Of a DNA stretch of 64,000 nucleotides, positions 28,426-39,015 are shown piece after piece. The translations under genes and the position numbers were made by a program. The notes below the pieces were generated by a model. The model had not been told where the DNA came from. It searched no databases and saw nothing but the letters and a program-made list of their open reading frames with translations. The stretch is from Edwardsiella anguillarum ET080813. GTDB lineage: Bacteria; Pseudomonadota; Gammaproteobacteria; Enterobacterales; Enterobacteriaceae. The stretch is taken from contig NZ_CP006664.1 of NCBI RefSeq assembly GCF_000264765.2, positions 2,666,001 through 2,730,000 on the forward strand. The letters are read 5' to 3'. The number at the start of each line of letters is the position of its first letter. Position 1 is the stretch's first letter.

Positions 28426-28975
28426 TATCGCCACGATGGTCACTACAAAGGGCGTAAAACTCGGCCGATGGCTGGCCGGGCGGCTGATGAAAGAATTGGG
28501 TATCACCAGTTGTCAAATACCGGGGCATAAATACAAACGAGGGGGCAATGAGCATGTTGAAATCCCGAATCTTCTTGCCCGGCAGTTTACCGCCACAGAG
28601 CCAGACCAGGCCTGGTGCGACAATGTGGCCTACATCTGGACGGGCAAGCGGTGGGCTTATCTGGCCGTAGTGCTGGATCTGTTCGCCCGCAAACCGGTGG
28701 GCTGGTCGTTATCGTATTCACCCGACTCAGACCTCACCATAAAAGCACTTCAGATGGCATGGGCGTTACGAGGACGGCCATCTGGCGTGAGAGTTCATGG
28801 ATACCGACGACGGGCTATGAAAGCTCCGGGGAGGCACGGTTAGCCGTAATCCGTTATATCACGGGGTACTGCTCTCAGGCCTCACTGGTATAACGGCGGC
28901 TTAACGCCAAATGAATCAGAGTGGCTGTTCCACAAACAGTCAGGTCATGTGGCCAAAGTTAGTTGACCACGACAC
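28425..28975 (+). pseudogene. Second copy of the IS3-family OrfB remnant
   Basis: Plus-strand pieces read [98 protein letters not shown], then a deletion and the C-terminal part. Asp-to-Asn changes and frameshifts inactivate it. The element end GTGGCCAAAGTTAGTTGACC is at 28949-28970. It is closely related to 10790-11510 and less decayed. Confidence 0.85.
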
Positions 28976-29079
28976 AGAGATGTTCAATCATCGCTGTGAG
29001 TCAGTTGCCTGTGGAAAATAGAGCTGATATAACCAATTAGTAGTGTTACCAGGAGTAATTCTTCTGAGTGATAAATAGA

Positions 29080-29100
29080 AACGCCGCATATTGCGGCGTT
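29080..29100 (-). terminator. Rho-independent-like terminator of the autotransporter gene
   Basis: AACGCCGCA (29080-29088) pairs with TGCGGCGTT (29092-29100). On the minus strand it is followed by TCTATTTATC, giving a moderate T-tract 20 bp after the stop at 29121. Confidence 0.7.
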
Positions 29101-29120
29101 ATATTTCATGGTTGCCATTA

Positions 29121-32100
29121 CTAATTACACGAAATGGTGAATTTCATTATCGTTTTTGAGCCTCGTCGAACTGTAATAATATTATCACCAACGCCGTTAT
29201 CGCAAGAAACTTTATTCTCATTTACAAAAACATTTCCAGAGCTAGCAATGATATTTAAATCTGGAGCTAGCGACCAATTTAACTCTTCTATGGGTCTGTT
29301 ACCGCAATTAGGTACCGGTGTACTATCAAGCTTAATCGTAATATCATCCCTGTCTAATTTTATAGGGGTGCGGTGCATTGTATGACATTGATCATTCCAT
29401 CTCCGCAGAGTCACCTCTCCTACAAATGGAGAAAAATGCACGACCTTTGTTTTACCGTATATATCAAAATTAGTTCGTACTTGCACCGTAATTTCCTCGA
29501 GAACATCATCTGTTAGCGTAAATCGTACTATGCCATTCTTATCTGTCTTTTTCGACCGTGAACTCAGGAAACCTGAAGAACTACTGATGTATACGTTTTC
29601 ATTAGGAATGTTCTGGTTAGATTTATCTTTTACTTGCGCAGTAAAAGCTATCTGGTCTGTAGAATATTCTTTGTCTGCGGTGAGCGCATAAATCTTCGCT
29701 GAGGCGGCATCCGCTTTAAAGGTGACAGATGCTGTTTTGCCTTTTGTGTCAAATGGCGTCGTCGCGGTCACGGTAACGTTCTCAGCTGCTGTATCCGTCA
29801 GCTTTGCGTAAGCCACCCCGTTATCATCGGTCGTCACCGTATTCTTAGACAGTGTTCCACTGGTGGCCGCCAACGTGACCTTCACCCCCGGAACAACGGC
29901 GCCGGCAACATCTCTCACCACCGTAGTAAAGGTGATGGCATCCTTGCCATTATCAACGGCAACGTCTTTGTCTGCGGTGAGCGCATAAATCTTCGCTGAG
30001 GCGGCATCCGCTTTAAAGGTGACAGATGCTGTTTTGCCTTTTGTGTCAAATGGCGTCGTCGCGGTCACGGTAACGTTCTCAGCTGCTGTATCCGTCAGCT
30101 TTGCGTAAGCCACCCCGTTATCATCGGTCGTCACCGTATTCTTAGACAGTGTTCCACTGGTGGCCGCCAACGTGACCTTCACCCCCGGAACAACGGCGCC
30201 GGCAACATCTCTCACCACCGTAGTAAAGGTGATGGCATCCTTGCCATTATCAACGGCAACGTCTTTGTCTGCGGTGAGCGCATAAATCTTCGCTGAGGCG
30301 GCATCCGCTTTAAAGGTGACAGATGCTGTTTTGCCTTTTGTGTCAAATGGCGTCGTCGCGGTTACGGTAACGTTCTCAGCTGCTGTATCCCGTCAGCTTT
30401 GCGTAAGCCACCCCCGTTATCATCGGTCGTCACCGTATTCTTAGACAGTGTTCCACTGGTGGCCGCCAACGTGACCTTCACCCCCGGAACAACGGCGCCG
30501 GCAACATCTCTCACCACCGTAGTAAAGGTGATGGCATCCTTGCCATTATCAACGGCAACGTCTTTGTCTGCGGTGAGCGCATAAATCTTCGCTGAGGCGG
30601 CATCCGCTTTAAAGGTGACAGATGCTGTTTTGCCTTTTGTGTCAAATGGCGTCGTCGCGGTTACGGTAACGTTCTCAGCTGCTGTATCCGTCAGCTTCGC
30701 GTAAGCCACCCCGTTATCATCGGTCGTCACCGTATTCTTAGACAGTGTTCCACTGGTGGCCGCCAACGTGACCTTCACCCCCGGAACAACGGCGCCGGCA
30801 ACATCTCTCACCACCGTAGTAAAGGTGATGGCATCCTTGCCATTATCAGCGGCAACGTCTTTGTCTGCGGTGAGCGCATAAATCTTCGCTGAGGCGGCAT
30901 CCGCTGGTTTAACCTTGATAGTCGTCGCGGCGGGATTAGAGTTATTACCGTTGTTATCAACGCCAACCGCTTTAATCACGTATTCCTGCGCAGTATTAGC
31001 GAGTTTGGTGTACAGGTATGACGGCAGCGTTACTTCTAATTGGGTAAGCGACAGTTTACGAAATGAGCCGCCGTTAGCGAAGAACTCCACAGAAGCCGTC
31101 CATTTGACATCCCTTAGACCATATTTATCTTTAGATACCGTGAGCGGTAGTGTTATTGTTTCTGCAGCTTCAGCTGTGACCGTGTTTGGCAATGAGATTT
31201 CCAGCAGATCCTGCTTGCGATATTGCATCACGATTTCATTGTTACGGTCGACGAGTTCGTACGAACTACCCATCAAGCTACGTAATACCTTAACGCCGTC
31301 AATGCTAATTTGTTGCGCCCATGGCACACCAAATCGATAATTAACGTTGATCCCAATACGGCTAGCGTCTTTCCTACCCCCGGAGTACTCACCCTTCAGG
31401 GTAATCAGCGGGATTGGTGTATAACTCAAGCCAAATGTTAGTGCTTTTGGATTATCTTTCAAGTCATCAGCATGACTACCGATATTCAAACGAATACCTT
31501 CACCAAAATATTGCTCGTATTTAAGGCTGGCACCTAATTGAGGATATGACGGCAAATACGCTTCAGCACGAAGGTCAAAGCCGCTGGCTGGACGTTCATC
31601 ATAATCTTTCATGGCGGATAAACGGGACTCATGCCAGTCTGTTAGACCATAGTAGCCATTTACTGCCAGCTTCATATAATCCGCCCACATCTCCCCACCG
31701 ATACCTGCACGTGCATGTTTCCCCGCGTAACTATAGTCGTAGAAAGTATTGACGCCATACATCCAGTTGTTGATATGTTTTCGATAACCCACACCAATAT
31801 TGACGTAGCGACTGTTGCCAACGCTGGCATGCAGCCCAAACTGCGAGAAAAGCAAACCATCCGAACTTTCTGTGATTGGGAGTAAAACATCACCAGAAAT
31901 TTTATTATCAAAGGAAGCATTAATGCGTACGGTGCCTTTTTGATTTGCCCATGCGTTAATTTTCTCTTTTATTAGATCTTCACCAATGCTTTCTGCGTAA
32001 TTAATAGATAAATTTTTGATGTTCTCACTAGACAGGATTCGTCCTGCCTGCATTACGACATCCGCAACTTTAGTTGCAGGAGTGGGCAGTTGCGAAGGAA

Positions 32101-32314
32101 TTGACTCACCGCCACCAAGAGACGGTAATTTATGGGTGTTCTGATTTTTTTGAAAAATGGCTGAGTTTCCCCCGCTCACATTTCTAGATTCACTGGCTCT
32201 AACTACTGAACTAACAGAAAACAATAATGGGGTAATTGTTTGAATAGATATCATCACCCATGATGTTATATTCACTATTATTTTGGCTATTTGAGTGGGG
32301 AGTTTAGGTGTCAT
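29121..32314 (-). pseudogene. Intimin/invasin-like inverse autotransporter with a frameshift
   Basis: The first part (32314 down to 30362, 650 aa) has a long hydrophobic signal region, then the inverse-autotransporter beta-barrel with GVGYRKHINNWMYGVNTFYD and GLTDWHESRL, then an Ig-like domain. Four near-identical 99-residue Ig-like (Big_1) repeats follow, starting ADAASAKIYALTADKD. The repeat at 30265-30563 carries two extra C bases, changing the frame and ending the protein early. The remaining repeats and a C-terminal domain with cysteines are open at 30218-29121. No LysM precedes the barrel. If the shift is an assembly error the full protein would be about 1060 aa. Such proteins anchor adhesive passengers in the outer membrane. 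Confidence 0.85.
29671..30860 (-). repeat. Four 297-bp tandem Ig-domain repeats
   Basis: Repeat units start near 29671, 29968, 30265 and 30564, then 30861 begins the flanking sequence. Periods are 297, 297, 299 and 297. They are almost identical at the DNA level, so recent duplication or gene conversion is likely. The 299-bp unit has one extra C near 30390 (TATCCCGT for TATCCGT) and another near 30411 (CACCCCCGT for CACCCCGT). Confidence 0.93.
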
Positions 32315-32480
32315 TATTAAAAATAAAAATTAGATGGATTGGGTTGATATTATGGGGAGAAATCAGTGGATTTGATCATTATTTCTGGTTAATTTTGCAT
32401 TAATAATGCCGCGCAAACAAAAGAACAGCCCCTCAGAGGGGGCGTGAGGCGACCTTTATGTTTTGATAATGTGAGTGATG
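32315..32480 (-). promoter_or_regulatory. Upstream region of the autotransporter
   Basis: About 165 bp, AT-rich near the start codon and with GCCCCTCAGAGGGGGC (32430-32445), a hairpin that could end a transcript from the right. No specific operator is recognised. Confidence 0.35.
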
Positions 32481-32690
32481 ATGTCTGATGACCACGTCAT
32501 GGCAGTAGACCCACTTGCATATGACATGACTCATCAAGGAGGTGCTATGACAACATAGCATAAAAAACGGATTATTGATTACTACGCTGTACTGGATGAT
32601 CCTGCCCCCAAGATAAAGTGGAAACCATATGGTTATAAAATGGCGAACGAAGTTTTCCTGCAACAGCATTACGCGCCGATTATCAATTAG
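32481..32690 (+). pseudogene. Small reading frame split by a TAG codon
   Basis: One frame from ATG 32481 (or ATG 32547 with AAGGAGG upstream) reads MTT, then TAG at 32556-32558, then HKKRIIDYYAVLDDPAPKIK, WKPYGYKMANEVFLQQHYAP and IIN before TAG 32688. The strong ribosome site and continuous sense after the stop suggest a 47-codon gene broken by one base change (CAG to TAG). I do not recognise the family. Confidence 0.35.
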
Positions 32691-32711
32691 CGAAATATCG
32701 AGAGCAGACAT

Positions 32712-33305
32712 TAGGCTAGCTTGATGTTTACTTCCTTTTTTATAAAGGGCTTTTGTTTAGAAACAACGTTCGAAATTAATCATAGCTTAAGGTTATTATT
32801 CGAAGTTAACTGACTATGCTGAGATTAACTGTCTTTAACTTGACCGAGTGAGGTCGGGAATCCTCACCGCCGTTAATGCCGCACTGACATTTAGGTCTAA
32901 CCGCTGTATTTTTGAGTAAAACTGAGATGTTTGGAGAAAGAAACGGATAAAGGAGCCTCGCGCAAGGTACACGTTGTTGCAACGTGAGGGGGATATTACA
33001 CGTTAGCGCCGGCAGGCTCCAGCAGCAGCTTGTAAAACGCCTCTGCGTCCTGCGGCAGCAAGCCAGGATGTTCTCGCCTGAGGGACTCCTGTCGGTGCAG
33101 CGACTGGATTGGCGTCGCTGTGCCGCTAACTGACCATTTCACAAATTGCTGATATGTGGAGTTGGCCATATTCCTCATGGCACACGACTCGAATGAACAG
33201 AATTACTAGGAGAATGGCAGGATTAATACCGTGGTTTGACTTAATCGGTGTAAGCCGGTTAATGCGATGCGCTAACATTAAACCCATAAAACATGGGGAG
33301 TTGGC
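32712..33305. other. Intergenic stretch with one doubtful short frame
   Basis: A minus-strand frame at 32996-33178 (60 codons, ending EAFYKLLLEPAGANV) has a protein-like composition but lacks a good start, so it may be the end of a lost gene. Nothing else is seen. Confidence 0.35.
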
Positions 33306-33815
33306 ATGAACGAGCTGTGGAAAGATCTGGAACGCTGGCTGCAGGCTCACCGCCCGGCGTTGCTGGACGATCTCAATTCTCCGGCCAGCGGGGCGGAGAT
33401 TCGCGATCTGGAGCAGGTGATTGGCGCGTCGCTACCGGCGGATTTCACGGCCTGCCTGCTGGTACATAACGGCCAGAAGGGCCTCGGAGGCTGGCTGTTC
33501 GGCAGCTGGGAGTTCCTGTCGACGCAGAATATCCTAATGAGCTGGTCGGTATGGCGAGATCTGCTGGAGGAGGGTGATTTTGAGGGCAAGGTCGCCAGGC
33601 CAGCGGAGGGGATTCGGCCCGGCTGGTGGTTGCCCGGCTGGATCCCTTTTGCCAGCAACGGCGGTGGCGACTACCTGTGTCTGGATCTCACCCCTGCAGT
33701 TGGTGGGGACTATGGTCAGGTGATCAATGTATTTCATGACGTAGCGGACAGAGTGGTGGAAATGCGCAGTTTCTCCGCATGGTTCACGCGTTTTGTTGTT
33801 GATAAACGGGTCTAA
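33306..33815 (+). CDS. SMI1/KNR4 (SUKH) family protein
   Basis: 169 aa, with GGGGAG 6 nt before ATG 33306. Motifs of the SUKH fold are present: SGAEIRDLEQVIGASLPADF near residue 27-46, LLVHNGQ, and WIPFASNGGGDYLCLDLTPA further on. SUKH proteins are common immunity proteins for bacterial polymorphic toxins, often nucleases. The next gene starts a few bases later and has an HNH-like nuclease region, so an antidote role is plausible. It could equally be an orphan immunity gene unrelated to its neighbour. Confidence 0.85.
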   Translation: MNELWKDLERWLQAHRPALLDDLNSPASGAEIRDLEQVIGASLPADFTACLLVHNGQKGLGGWLFGSWEFLSTQNILMSWSVWRDLLEEGDFEGKVARPAEGIRPGWWLPGWIPFASNGGGDYLCLDLTPAVGGDYGQVINVFHDVADRVVEMRSFSAWFTRFVVDKRV

Positions 33816-33833
33816 TTCAGGATGGGAAGAAGT

Positions 33834-35516
33834 ATGGATAGGAACCTTTCTACGCTGCGGGAAGAACGCCTGCAGCAGCTATTCGAAGATTGCCAGATGC
33901 AGGTGATTGGGCAGATTATTGGGCCCTTTGGCCTATCGACTGCCATGTTTGAAGATAGAAATGGCGGCAACGTCACCACACTGCGTAATTTTGAACGTAA
34001 AGATGATGACTATGTGGCGACTGATTCTGATCGTGCTTTGCATGCGCATTCACGCAAAGACTACAACGCTGTGGTCAGGTCGGAGTATGAAATTGATACT
34101 GGGGCTAAAGCGAAAAACGCCGGCGCTAAGACCTGGGATCAAAAGCGTGCAGATAAAATTGGCCAGGGCAGGGATGAGTACACCGGCAGGCGTGTTTCTG
34201 CTGACGGAACCATTGAGCTCACAGACGGACGGATTGTCCGCGCCGAGCTGGATCACGTGGTCTCGCTGAATGAAATTCATCACAATGCTAAAAACCATCT
34301 TGCCATGGGGAAGGTAACCCAGGATGCAGAGAGCGGAGAGATGAGCGTCGATACCAGCCGTATCCGCGGCATGGCCAACGATGACGAGAACCTGGCGCTG
34401 ACCAATCAGCCACTAAACGGCTCCAAGAGCGACGAAGATATGGTCAAATGGGCGGCTAAGGAGAGGAAGGATGGGAGAGACGGCGCCACCATCACCAACG
34501 CTGAAAAGTTTGCAGTCGACGATGCGTTGATGAAAGAAAAATATCAGCGTGCAAAGCAGCATATCGATAGCACAGCGAACCACGCCATGCTGAAAAAACA
34601 GACGGCAGAACTGTTGCAGACCGGCGGTAAGCAGGCCGCCATGATGGGCATGCGCCAGGCTCTCGGCGTGCTGCTTACCGAGTTGGTTAACTGCCTGTTC
34701 AACGAATTTAAGGTACTGGTTAAGCAGGGCGTTGCCGTTGGGAAAACGCTTTTTGAAGAGATCCGCCAGCGTCTGGTGCGGGTCATCGATTCGGTGGTAA
34801 AAAAAATTCCTGATGCACTAGGGCAGATGATTCAGGGCGGCGTCGGCGGATTTATGAGTAATCTGCTGACCTTCCTAATCAACAACTTCCTCTCTACCGC
34901 TAAACGTTTTGTCATGGTGATCCGCGAGGGGCTTCTGGGGCTGTTCCGTGCCTTTAAAATGATTTTTTTCCCTCCGAAAGAGATGACCCGGGATCAAGCG
35001 CTGCAGGAGGGGCTGAAGATTCTCACCGCAGTGGTGGTCTCATCGCTGGGGGTGCTACTGACCGAAACGGTAGCGACTTTTATGGCCACAGTCCCATTCC
35101 TCAAGCCGTTCTCAGACCTGATTACCCCGGTGCTGCTCGGCATCCTGACCGGCCTGACTTCTGCGTTTTTTGCTTACCAAATCGATCGTCTGTTTGATCG
35201 CTACCGCTACTCCCTGAGCGAAAAGTTTATGGACGAGCTACTGCAGGACGGAAAGCGGCGAGATAAGTTTGCCAATGAGTTAGCCACCCTGTCTGAACAG
35301 TCGCTGAGCAATATAGATAACTACCAGAAATCGATCTCGGTGTACCAGCGTATCGGTACCTCCTTAAGCGGGGCAGGTCTAGCTGCCAACGCCACGCTGG
35401 CCAGCCTGGAGCAGACTGTGGCGGAAACCGCTGAGCAGGTGGACAAAAGTATTGCGACTATCGCTTTTATTCGCGATAGCCAGTCAGAAATTGACGACTT
35501 TCTTAAAACCTGTTGA
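33834..35516 (+). CDS. Membrane protein with an HNH-like nuclease region
   Basis: 560 aa from ATG 33834 (GGGAAG upstream; ATG 33822 in frame). Residues about 112-200 show DEYTGR, AELDHVVSLNEIHHN (140-142 DHV) and NDDENLALTNQPLNGSK (182-198). This D-H-V, then N-x-x-x-L-A-x-T, then N-x-S-K order is that of HNH/beta-beta-alpha nucleases. A long amphipathic and helical middle follows, with two strong transmembrane segments near 400-455 (ILTAVVVSSLGVLLTE and LITPVLLGILTGLTSAFF). The C-terminal 100 residues are helical. It lies 18 bp after the SUKH gene and 13 bp before a coiled-coil gene. Nuclease plus membrane helices suggests a defence or toxin component. No known system is recognised. Confidence 0.65.
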   Translation: MDRNLSTLREERLQQLFEDCQMQVIGQIIGPFGLSTAMFEDRNGGNVTTLRNFERKDDDYVATDSDRALHAHSRKDYNAVVRSEYEIDTGAKAKNAGAKTWDQKRADKIGQGRDEYTGRRVSADGTIELTDGRIVRAELDHVVSLNEIHHNAKNHLAMGKVTQDAESGEMSVDTSRIRGMANDDENLALTNQPLNGSKSDEDMVKWAAKERKDGRDGATITNAEKFAVDDALMKEKYQRAKQHIDSTANHAMLKKQTAELLQTGGKQAAMMGMRQALGVLLTELVNCLFNEFKVLVKQGVAVGKTLFEEIRQRLVRVIDSVVKKIPDALGQMIQGGVGGFMSNLLTFLINNFLSTAKRFVMVIREGLLGLFRAFKMIFFPPKEMTRDQALQEGLKILTAVVVSSLGVLLTETVATFMATVPFLKPFSDLITPVLLGILTGLTSAFFAYQIDRLFDRYRYSLSEKFMDELLQDGKRRDKFANELATLSEQSLSNIDNYQKSISVYQRIGTSLSGAGLAANATLASLEQTVAETAEQVDKSIATIAFIRDSQSEIDDFLKTC

Positions 35517-35529
35517 AAGGATCAGGGGT

Positions 35530-36726
35530 ATGACATCTCCAAATAGCCAAGAACTCAGCATTATTGAGGCCTTTTCTTCTGCCACCATACCCGAACGCAT
35601 TATCCGTGAGAGCAATATTAAAGAGCTTATCAATGCGATGACTGCGGAGCGGGGCGAAGTGCAATCGCACACCAGGCAGCTGGATGCGCTGCGCCGGCAG
35701 CAGAAAAACGGAAATTTTCTCAGTAACTGGTGGAACGATCTCGACGATAAAGTACAGGAGGCCCAGCTCGACCTGAACAAATCCATCGGTCGGTTGACCG
35801 AGAAGTCGTCGCAGCTACTGATCGTCAACACCGCGATCTCTAAGGTGCTGAGCGATCAGCAGCGCATTCTGCTAAGACAGCAAAATTTACTGAAGCAACA
35901 GACTGATAGCCTGGAACAGCAGAATCAGAGAATTCTCGACCAGCAGATATTGCTGGAGCAGCAGCAGCGTGAAATAAACAAGGCCAACCAAGGGCTGATG
36001 GAGGCCAAGGGGCTCACCCAGAAACAGGCGCAGCAGCTGGTTGGCTGTGTGAAACAGGTCCGTGAGGCAGAAAGCCGCATCAGCGCCACGAGTGATGCTC
36101 TGCAGCTGGAGGTTGAGCGGCGGTTGCATGATGCGGCAGAGCAGTATCTGGCACAGCTGGACAGCGCCATTACTGAACAGCAACGCCGCAGCGACGCCTT
36201 TGAGCGGCGGGCGACGGCCAGCGCTGCAGAATCCGCCCAACGGCTGCAGGATACGCTGGGAAACGTTCTGGCAGAGGCGACCCAAAATCACCAGGAAATT
36301 CAGCAGCAGATTGTCGCACTCACCGCGACCCAGCTACGGCAGGGTGAAGAGCTTAAGCAGCAGATGCAGCAAATGGCAGCAGAACAGTCTCAGCGGCTGT
36401 GCTCAGAGCTGGCTCGCTTTGCAGGTGAGAATGCCGCATTTCAAACAGGGTTAAGTGAGCAGCAACAGTCAGAGTTTAAGAGCGTGCAACAGAGGCTATC
36501 GCTACAGACGGCTGCGATGCAGCAACAGCAGCAGGCGCTAAATCTTGGCGAACTGAGGCTGCAGACTCTACGGGAGGAGTGCCAGCAGAAGCAGGAAACC
36601 GCTGAGAATCAGCTGATCGCTCAGCAAAAATCTGCTGATAGAACCCGTTTAATGCTGGGAGTTTTGGCGACCCTGACGCTGGCTTCGCTAGGGTGGCAGG
36701 CCGCGGTGCACTATGGGCTGGTTTAG
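35530..36726 (+). CDS. Gln-rich coiled-coil protein with C-terminal membrane anchor
   Basis: 398 aa from ATG 35530, with AGGATCAGGGG upstream. Most of the protein is a long coiled coil rich in Gln (LLRQQNLLKQQTDSLEQQNQ and ILLEQQQREI), ending with one transmembrane segment (RLMLGVLATLTLASLGWQAA). There are no Walker motifs. The layout, a cytoplasmic rod tethered at the C-terminus, suits a sensor or scaffold. It is co-directional and closely spaced with the HNH-like membrane protein, so the two probably form one complex at the inner membrane. Confidence 0.7.
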   Translation: MTSPNSQELSIIEAFSSATIPERIIRESNIKELINAMTAERGEVQSHTRQLDALRRQQKNGNFLSNWWNDLDDKVQEAQLDLNKSIGRLTEKSSQLLIVNTAISKVLSDQQRILLRQQNLLKQQTDSLEQQNQRILDQQILLEQQQREINKANQGLMEAKGLTQKQAQQLVGCVKQVREAESRISATSDALQLEVERRLHDAAEQYLAQLDSAITEQQRRSDAFERRATASAAESAQRLQDTLGNVLAEATQNHQEIQQQIVALTATQLRQGEELKQQMQQMAAEQSQRLCSELARFAGENAAFQTGLSEQQQSEFKSVQQRLSLQTAAMQQQQQALNLGELRLQTLREECQQKQETAENQLIAQQKSADRTRLMLGVLATLTLASLGWQAAVHYGLV

Positions 36727-37489
36727 ATAAGTCGTGGGTGGGGGAAAGCCATGCTAAGGCGTTCCTCCACACTGATGGAACTGCTGAGAGGTAGTGTATT
36801 AGTCGCGACTTGATCTGACTCATCGCCTTGAAAGGTTTAGCATTACCGATTTTGATATCCGTGTCGTGTTCTGATACCCAATGCGCGGTAATTATCACAC
36901 TTCGTATGAATAATTACCTCATTAAATATTACGCCAGTTTACTTAGTCTAGCTGAGGCGTATCAGTAATGTGTCGAAAACCGGATAAATTATGGGGGAAT
37001 CCATGAGAGACTTTAAGCCCGCCATAGGAAGCATTCTCCCAGCTCAAGGTGCGTAAAATCCCATCTGGTTGCTATCGTATTCTATCAATTGCTTTAGCTT
37101 TCTGCACGCGGCTGTCTAATTACGCTGGTCCTGACTAAAAAAATTCCCGATGCCAAAACCGCATTCAGGCACAATGAATACTACTATGAGCAAAATGATA
37201 AAATCAGATATGCCAGAAGACGTACGTATTACCTGAGAGAGATGAGCCGTTACGGGGTGACCCATCCAAAATAGAATGTGTTTCACAAGCCATTTCCCGC
37301 GGCGGTGGCTGCAGAGGGATGGATAAGATGCCCCGAACACGCTTGGTATGAGTTAAGCAATTCTTATGTTTTCCGTTATCATCTGTAGCTCAACCACGGC
37401 GGTTAAATCCCTTTCTGTTTATCTAAAAAATATAATTGACTCCTTAGAATAGCATTTTAACTCTCTGTTGATTTTTTTAAGGAAAACAT
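36727..37489. other. 763-bp stretch with no recognised gene
   Basis: No reading frame with a good start or family pattern is seen on either strand. Composition is mixed, as in decayed mobile DNA, but no IS end could be named. Confidence 0.4.
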
Positions 37490-38932
37490 ATGACTCGCAT
37501 GTTTTTAACAATGTGGGTGGGTCTGTACGCTCTCTTGTGGAGCCTGGCTACAATCTTCCTGGATCCTACGGTGCCCTATGATGCAGTGGAAGCATTGAAC
37601 TGGGCACAAAATGCCGAATGGGGATCGCCGAAAAATCCCTGGCTGGTTGGTATGGTATGGCGTCCGGCGCTGTGGTTTTCCGGTATCTCGCTGAGCGCCT
37701 ATTGGTATATCACGCATTTTTTGGCGATCGCTATCGGAATGATTGGGTGCTGGTTTCTCGCAAAACAGCTGAGCGGTAGTAAACGGCTGGCCTGGATTGC
37801 ATTATGCACACTTAACCTGTCAGGAGTCATTAATTTCGATATCATCAGTTATAATGATAACTATTTGTTGGTTATGCTGTGGCCATGGATGCTATTGTCC
37901 TTTTTCCTGGCGTTCACCCGCCATCCTGCATGGTGGATAATATTTGCATTTACGGCAGGCCTGGGGGCGATGGCTAAGTATTCAACGCTGGCATTTGTCG
38001 GTGCCGTGTTTGTTGCCACACTGGCTGTGCCAAAAATTCGGAGATGTTATCGCCAGCCTGTATTTTATCTGGCGCTGCTGATTGGCCTTGTGATGCTTGC
38101 TCCAAATCTATTCTGGCTGTGGGAACATGACTTCGCGGCGTTCAACTGGGTCGATACACAGATAGCGCGTCAGTTTAACCCTAGTTTATTTATAAAGCTA
38201 CTCAGCATCTATTATCCGTTGCTGTTTTTATGGTGGATATTGCACTCGCAAAAGATCTCTCTCCAGTGGCCTGTTGACACAGATAAACGTATCCTGTTAT
38301 TGGTCGTTTTAGTGCCTCAGGTATTGATTTGGCTATGGTTCTTGTTTCATCATGGAGGGCGACTAACCGAGTGGCTTCAGCCGTTTTTCATTCTGTCCCC
38401 CGCATTGGTTATCGCCTGCGTCGTTACTCCCGGTACGCAGTCACTGAAAAGGCCTGTTTTGGTACTAATGGGGACCGCAATTCTGGTGTTACTTGGCTAT
38501 GCTATGGTTATGATAACCAATGTAGCTAATGCGGGGCGCAAAATGAGCGGTATTATCCCGTTTAGCCACAATGTGGAGAGGCTATGGCTAGAGCGCTATG
38601 CTACTCCACTGCGTCTAGTTGGAGGAGAGCATCTGGCTGAGTGGCTCATTTTTTATGGGGCGTCAAGGCCTGAAATCATCACGCCTTGGAGTAACAGCAC
38701 TAAACCTAATATCTATAACGCAAATATCCGATTGGCCGATATTAAGCAATCAGGAGCATTACTGATAGGCCGGTCTGATAAAAATTGTACTTATGCTTCG
38801 TTTACTCGGGGATTAAGTCAATGGCCGTCTTTACAGCTTGATGCTATCAGTCAGATAACTTTTCAAGAAGATAGCAAACATAGCGGTTATCCTGTCTGTA
38901 TTGGGTTTGTAAAACCGGACACTATTAAATGA
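37490..38932 (+). CDS. GT39-family (ArnT/PMT-like) membrane glycosyltransferase
   Basis: 480 aa with about ten membrane helices. The first periplasmic loop has the DPTVPYDAVEALNWAQ motif, with the catalytic-type Asp-Glu pattern of GT-C enzymes that transfer sugars from polyprenyl-phosphate carriers. Further marks are WRPALWFSGISLSAYW and INFDIISYNDNYLLVMLWPW. Such enzymes modify lipid A, O-antigen or proteins at the periplasmic face. The gene is alone and starts after a long gene-free stretch, with AAGGAAAA upstream. The acceptor is unknown. Confidence 0.8.
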   Translation: MTRMFLTMWVGLYALLWSLATIFLDPTVPYDAVEALNWAQNAEWGSPKNPWLVGMVWRPALWFSGISLSAYWYITHFLAIAIGMIGCWFLAKQLSGSKRLAWIALCTLNLSGVINFDIISYNDNYLLVMLWPWMLLSFFLAFTRHPAWWIIFAFTAGLGAMAKYSTLAFVGAVFVATLAVPKIRRCYRQPVFYLALLIGLVMLAPNLFWLWEHDFAAFNWVDTQIARQFNPSLFIKLLSIYYPLLFLWWILHSQKISLQWPVDTDKRILLLVVLVPQVLIWLWFLFHHGGRLTEWLQPFFILSPALVIACVVTPGTQSLKRPVLVLMGTAILVLLGYAMVMITNVANAGRKMSGIIPFSHNVERLWLERYATPLRLVGGEHLAEWLIFYGASRPEIITPWSNSTKPNIYNANIRLADIKQSGALLIGRSDKNCTYASFTRGLSQWPSLQLDAISQITFQEDSKHSGYPVCIGFVKPDTIK

Positions 38933-39015
38933 AGGTTCTTCGGATAAAAATTTATAAATAGTGCGCCCATAAGCTTAAAAGTCGCCGCGGCTTAACTTAT
39001 TAACAGCGCCTTAAA

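Noticed and set aside
32433-32711. 92-codon minus-strand frame upstream of the autotransporter
   Set aside because: It is antisense to the better plus-strand frame with a ribosome site and has no recognisable features.
36476-36898. 140-codon minus-strand frame over the end of the coiled-coil gene
   Set aside because: It is antisense to the Gln-rich coding region and extends past it without any motif or start signal.
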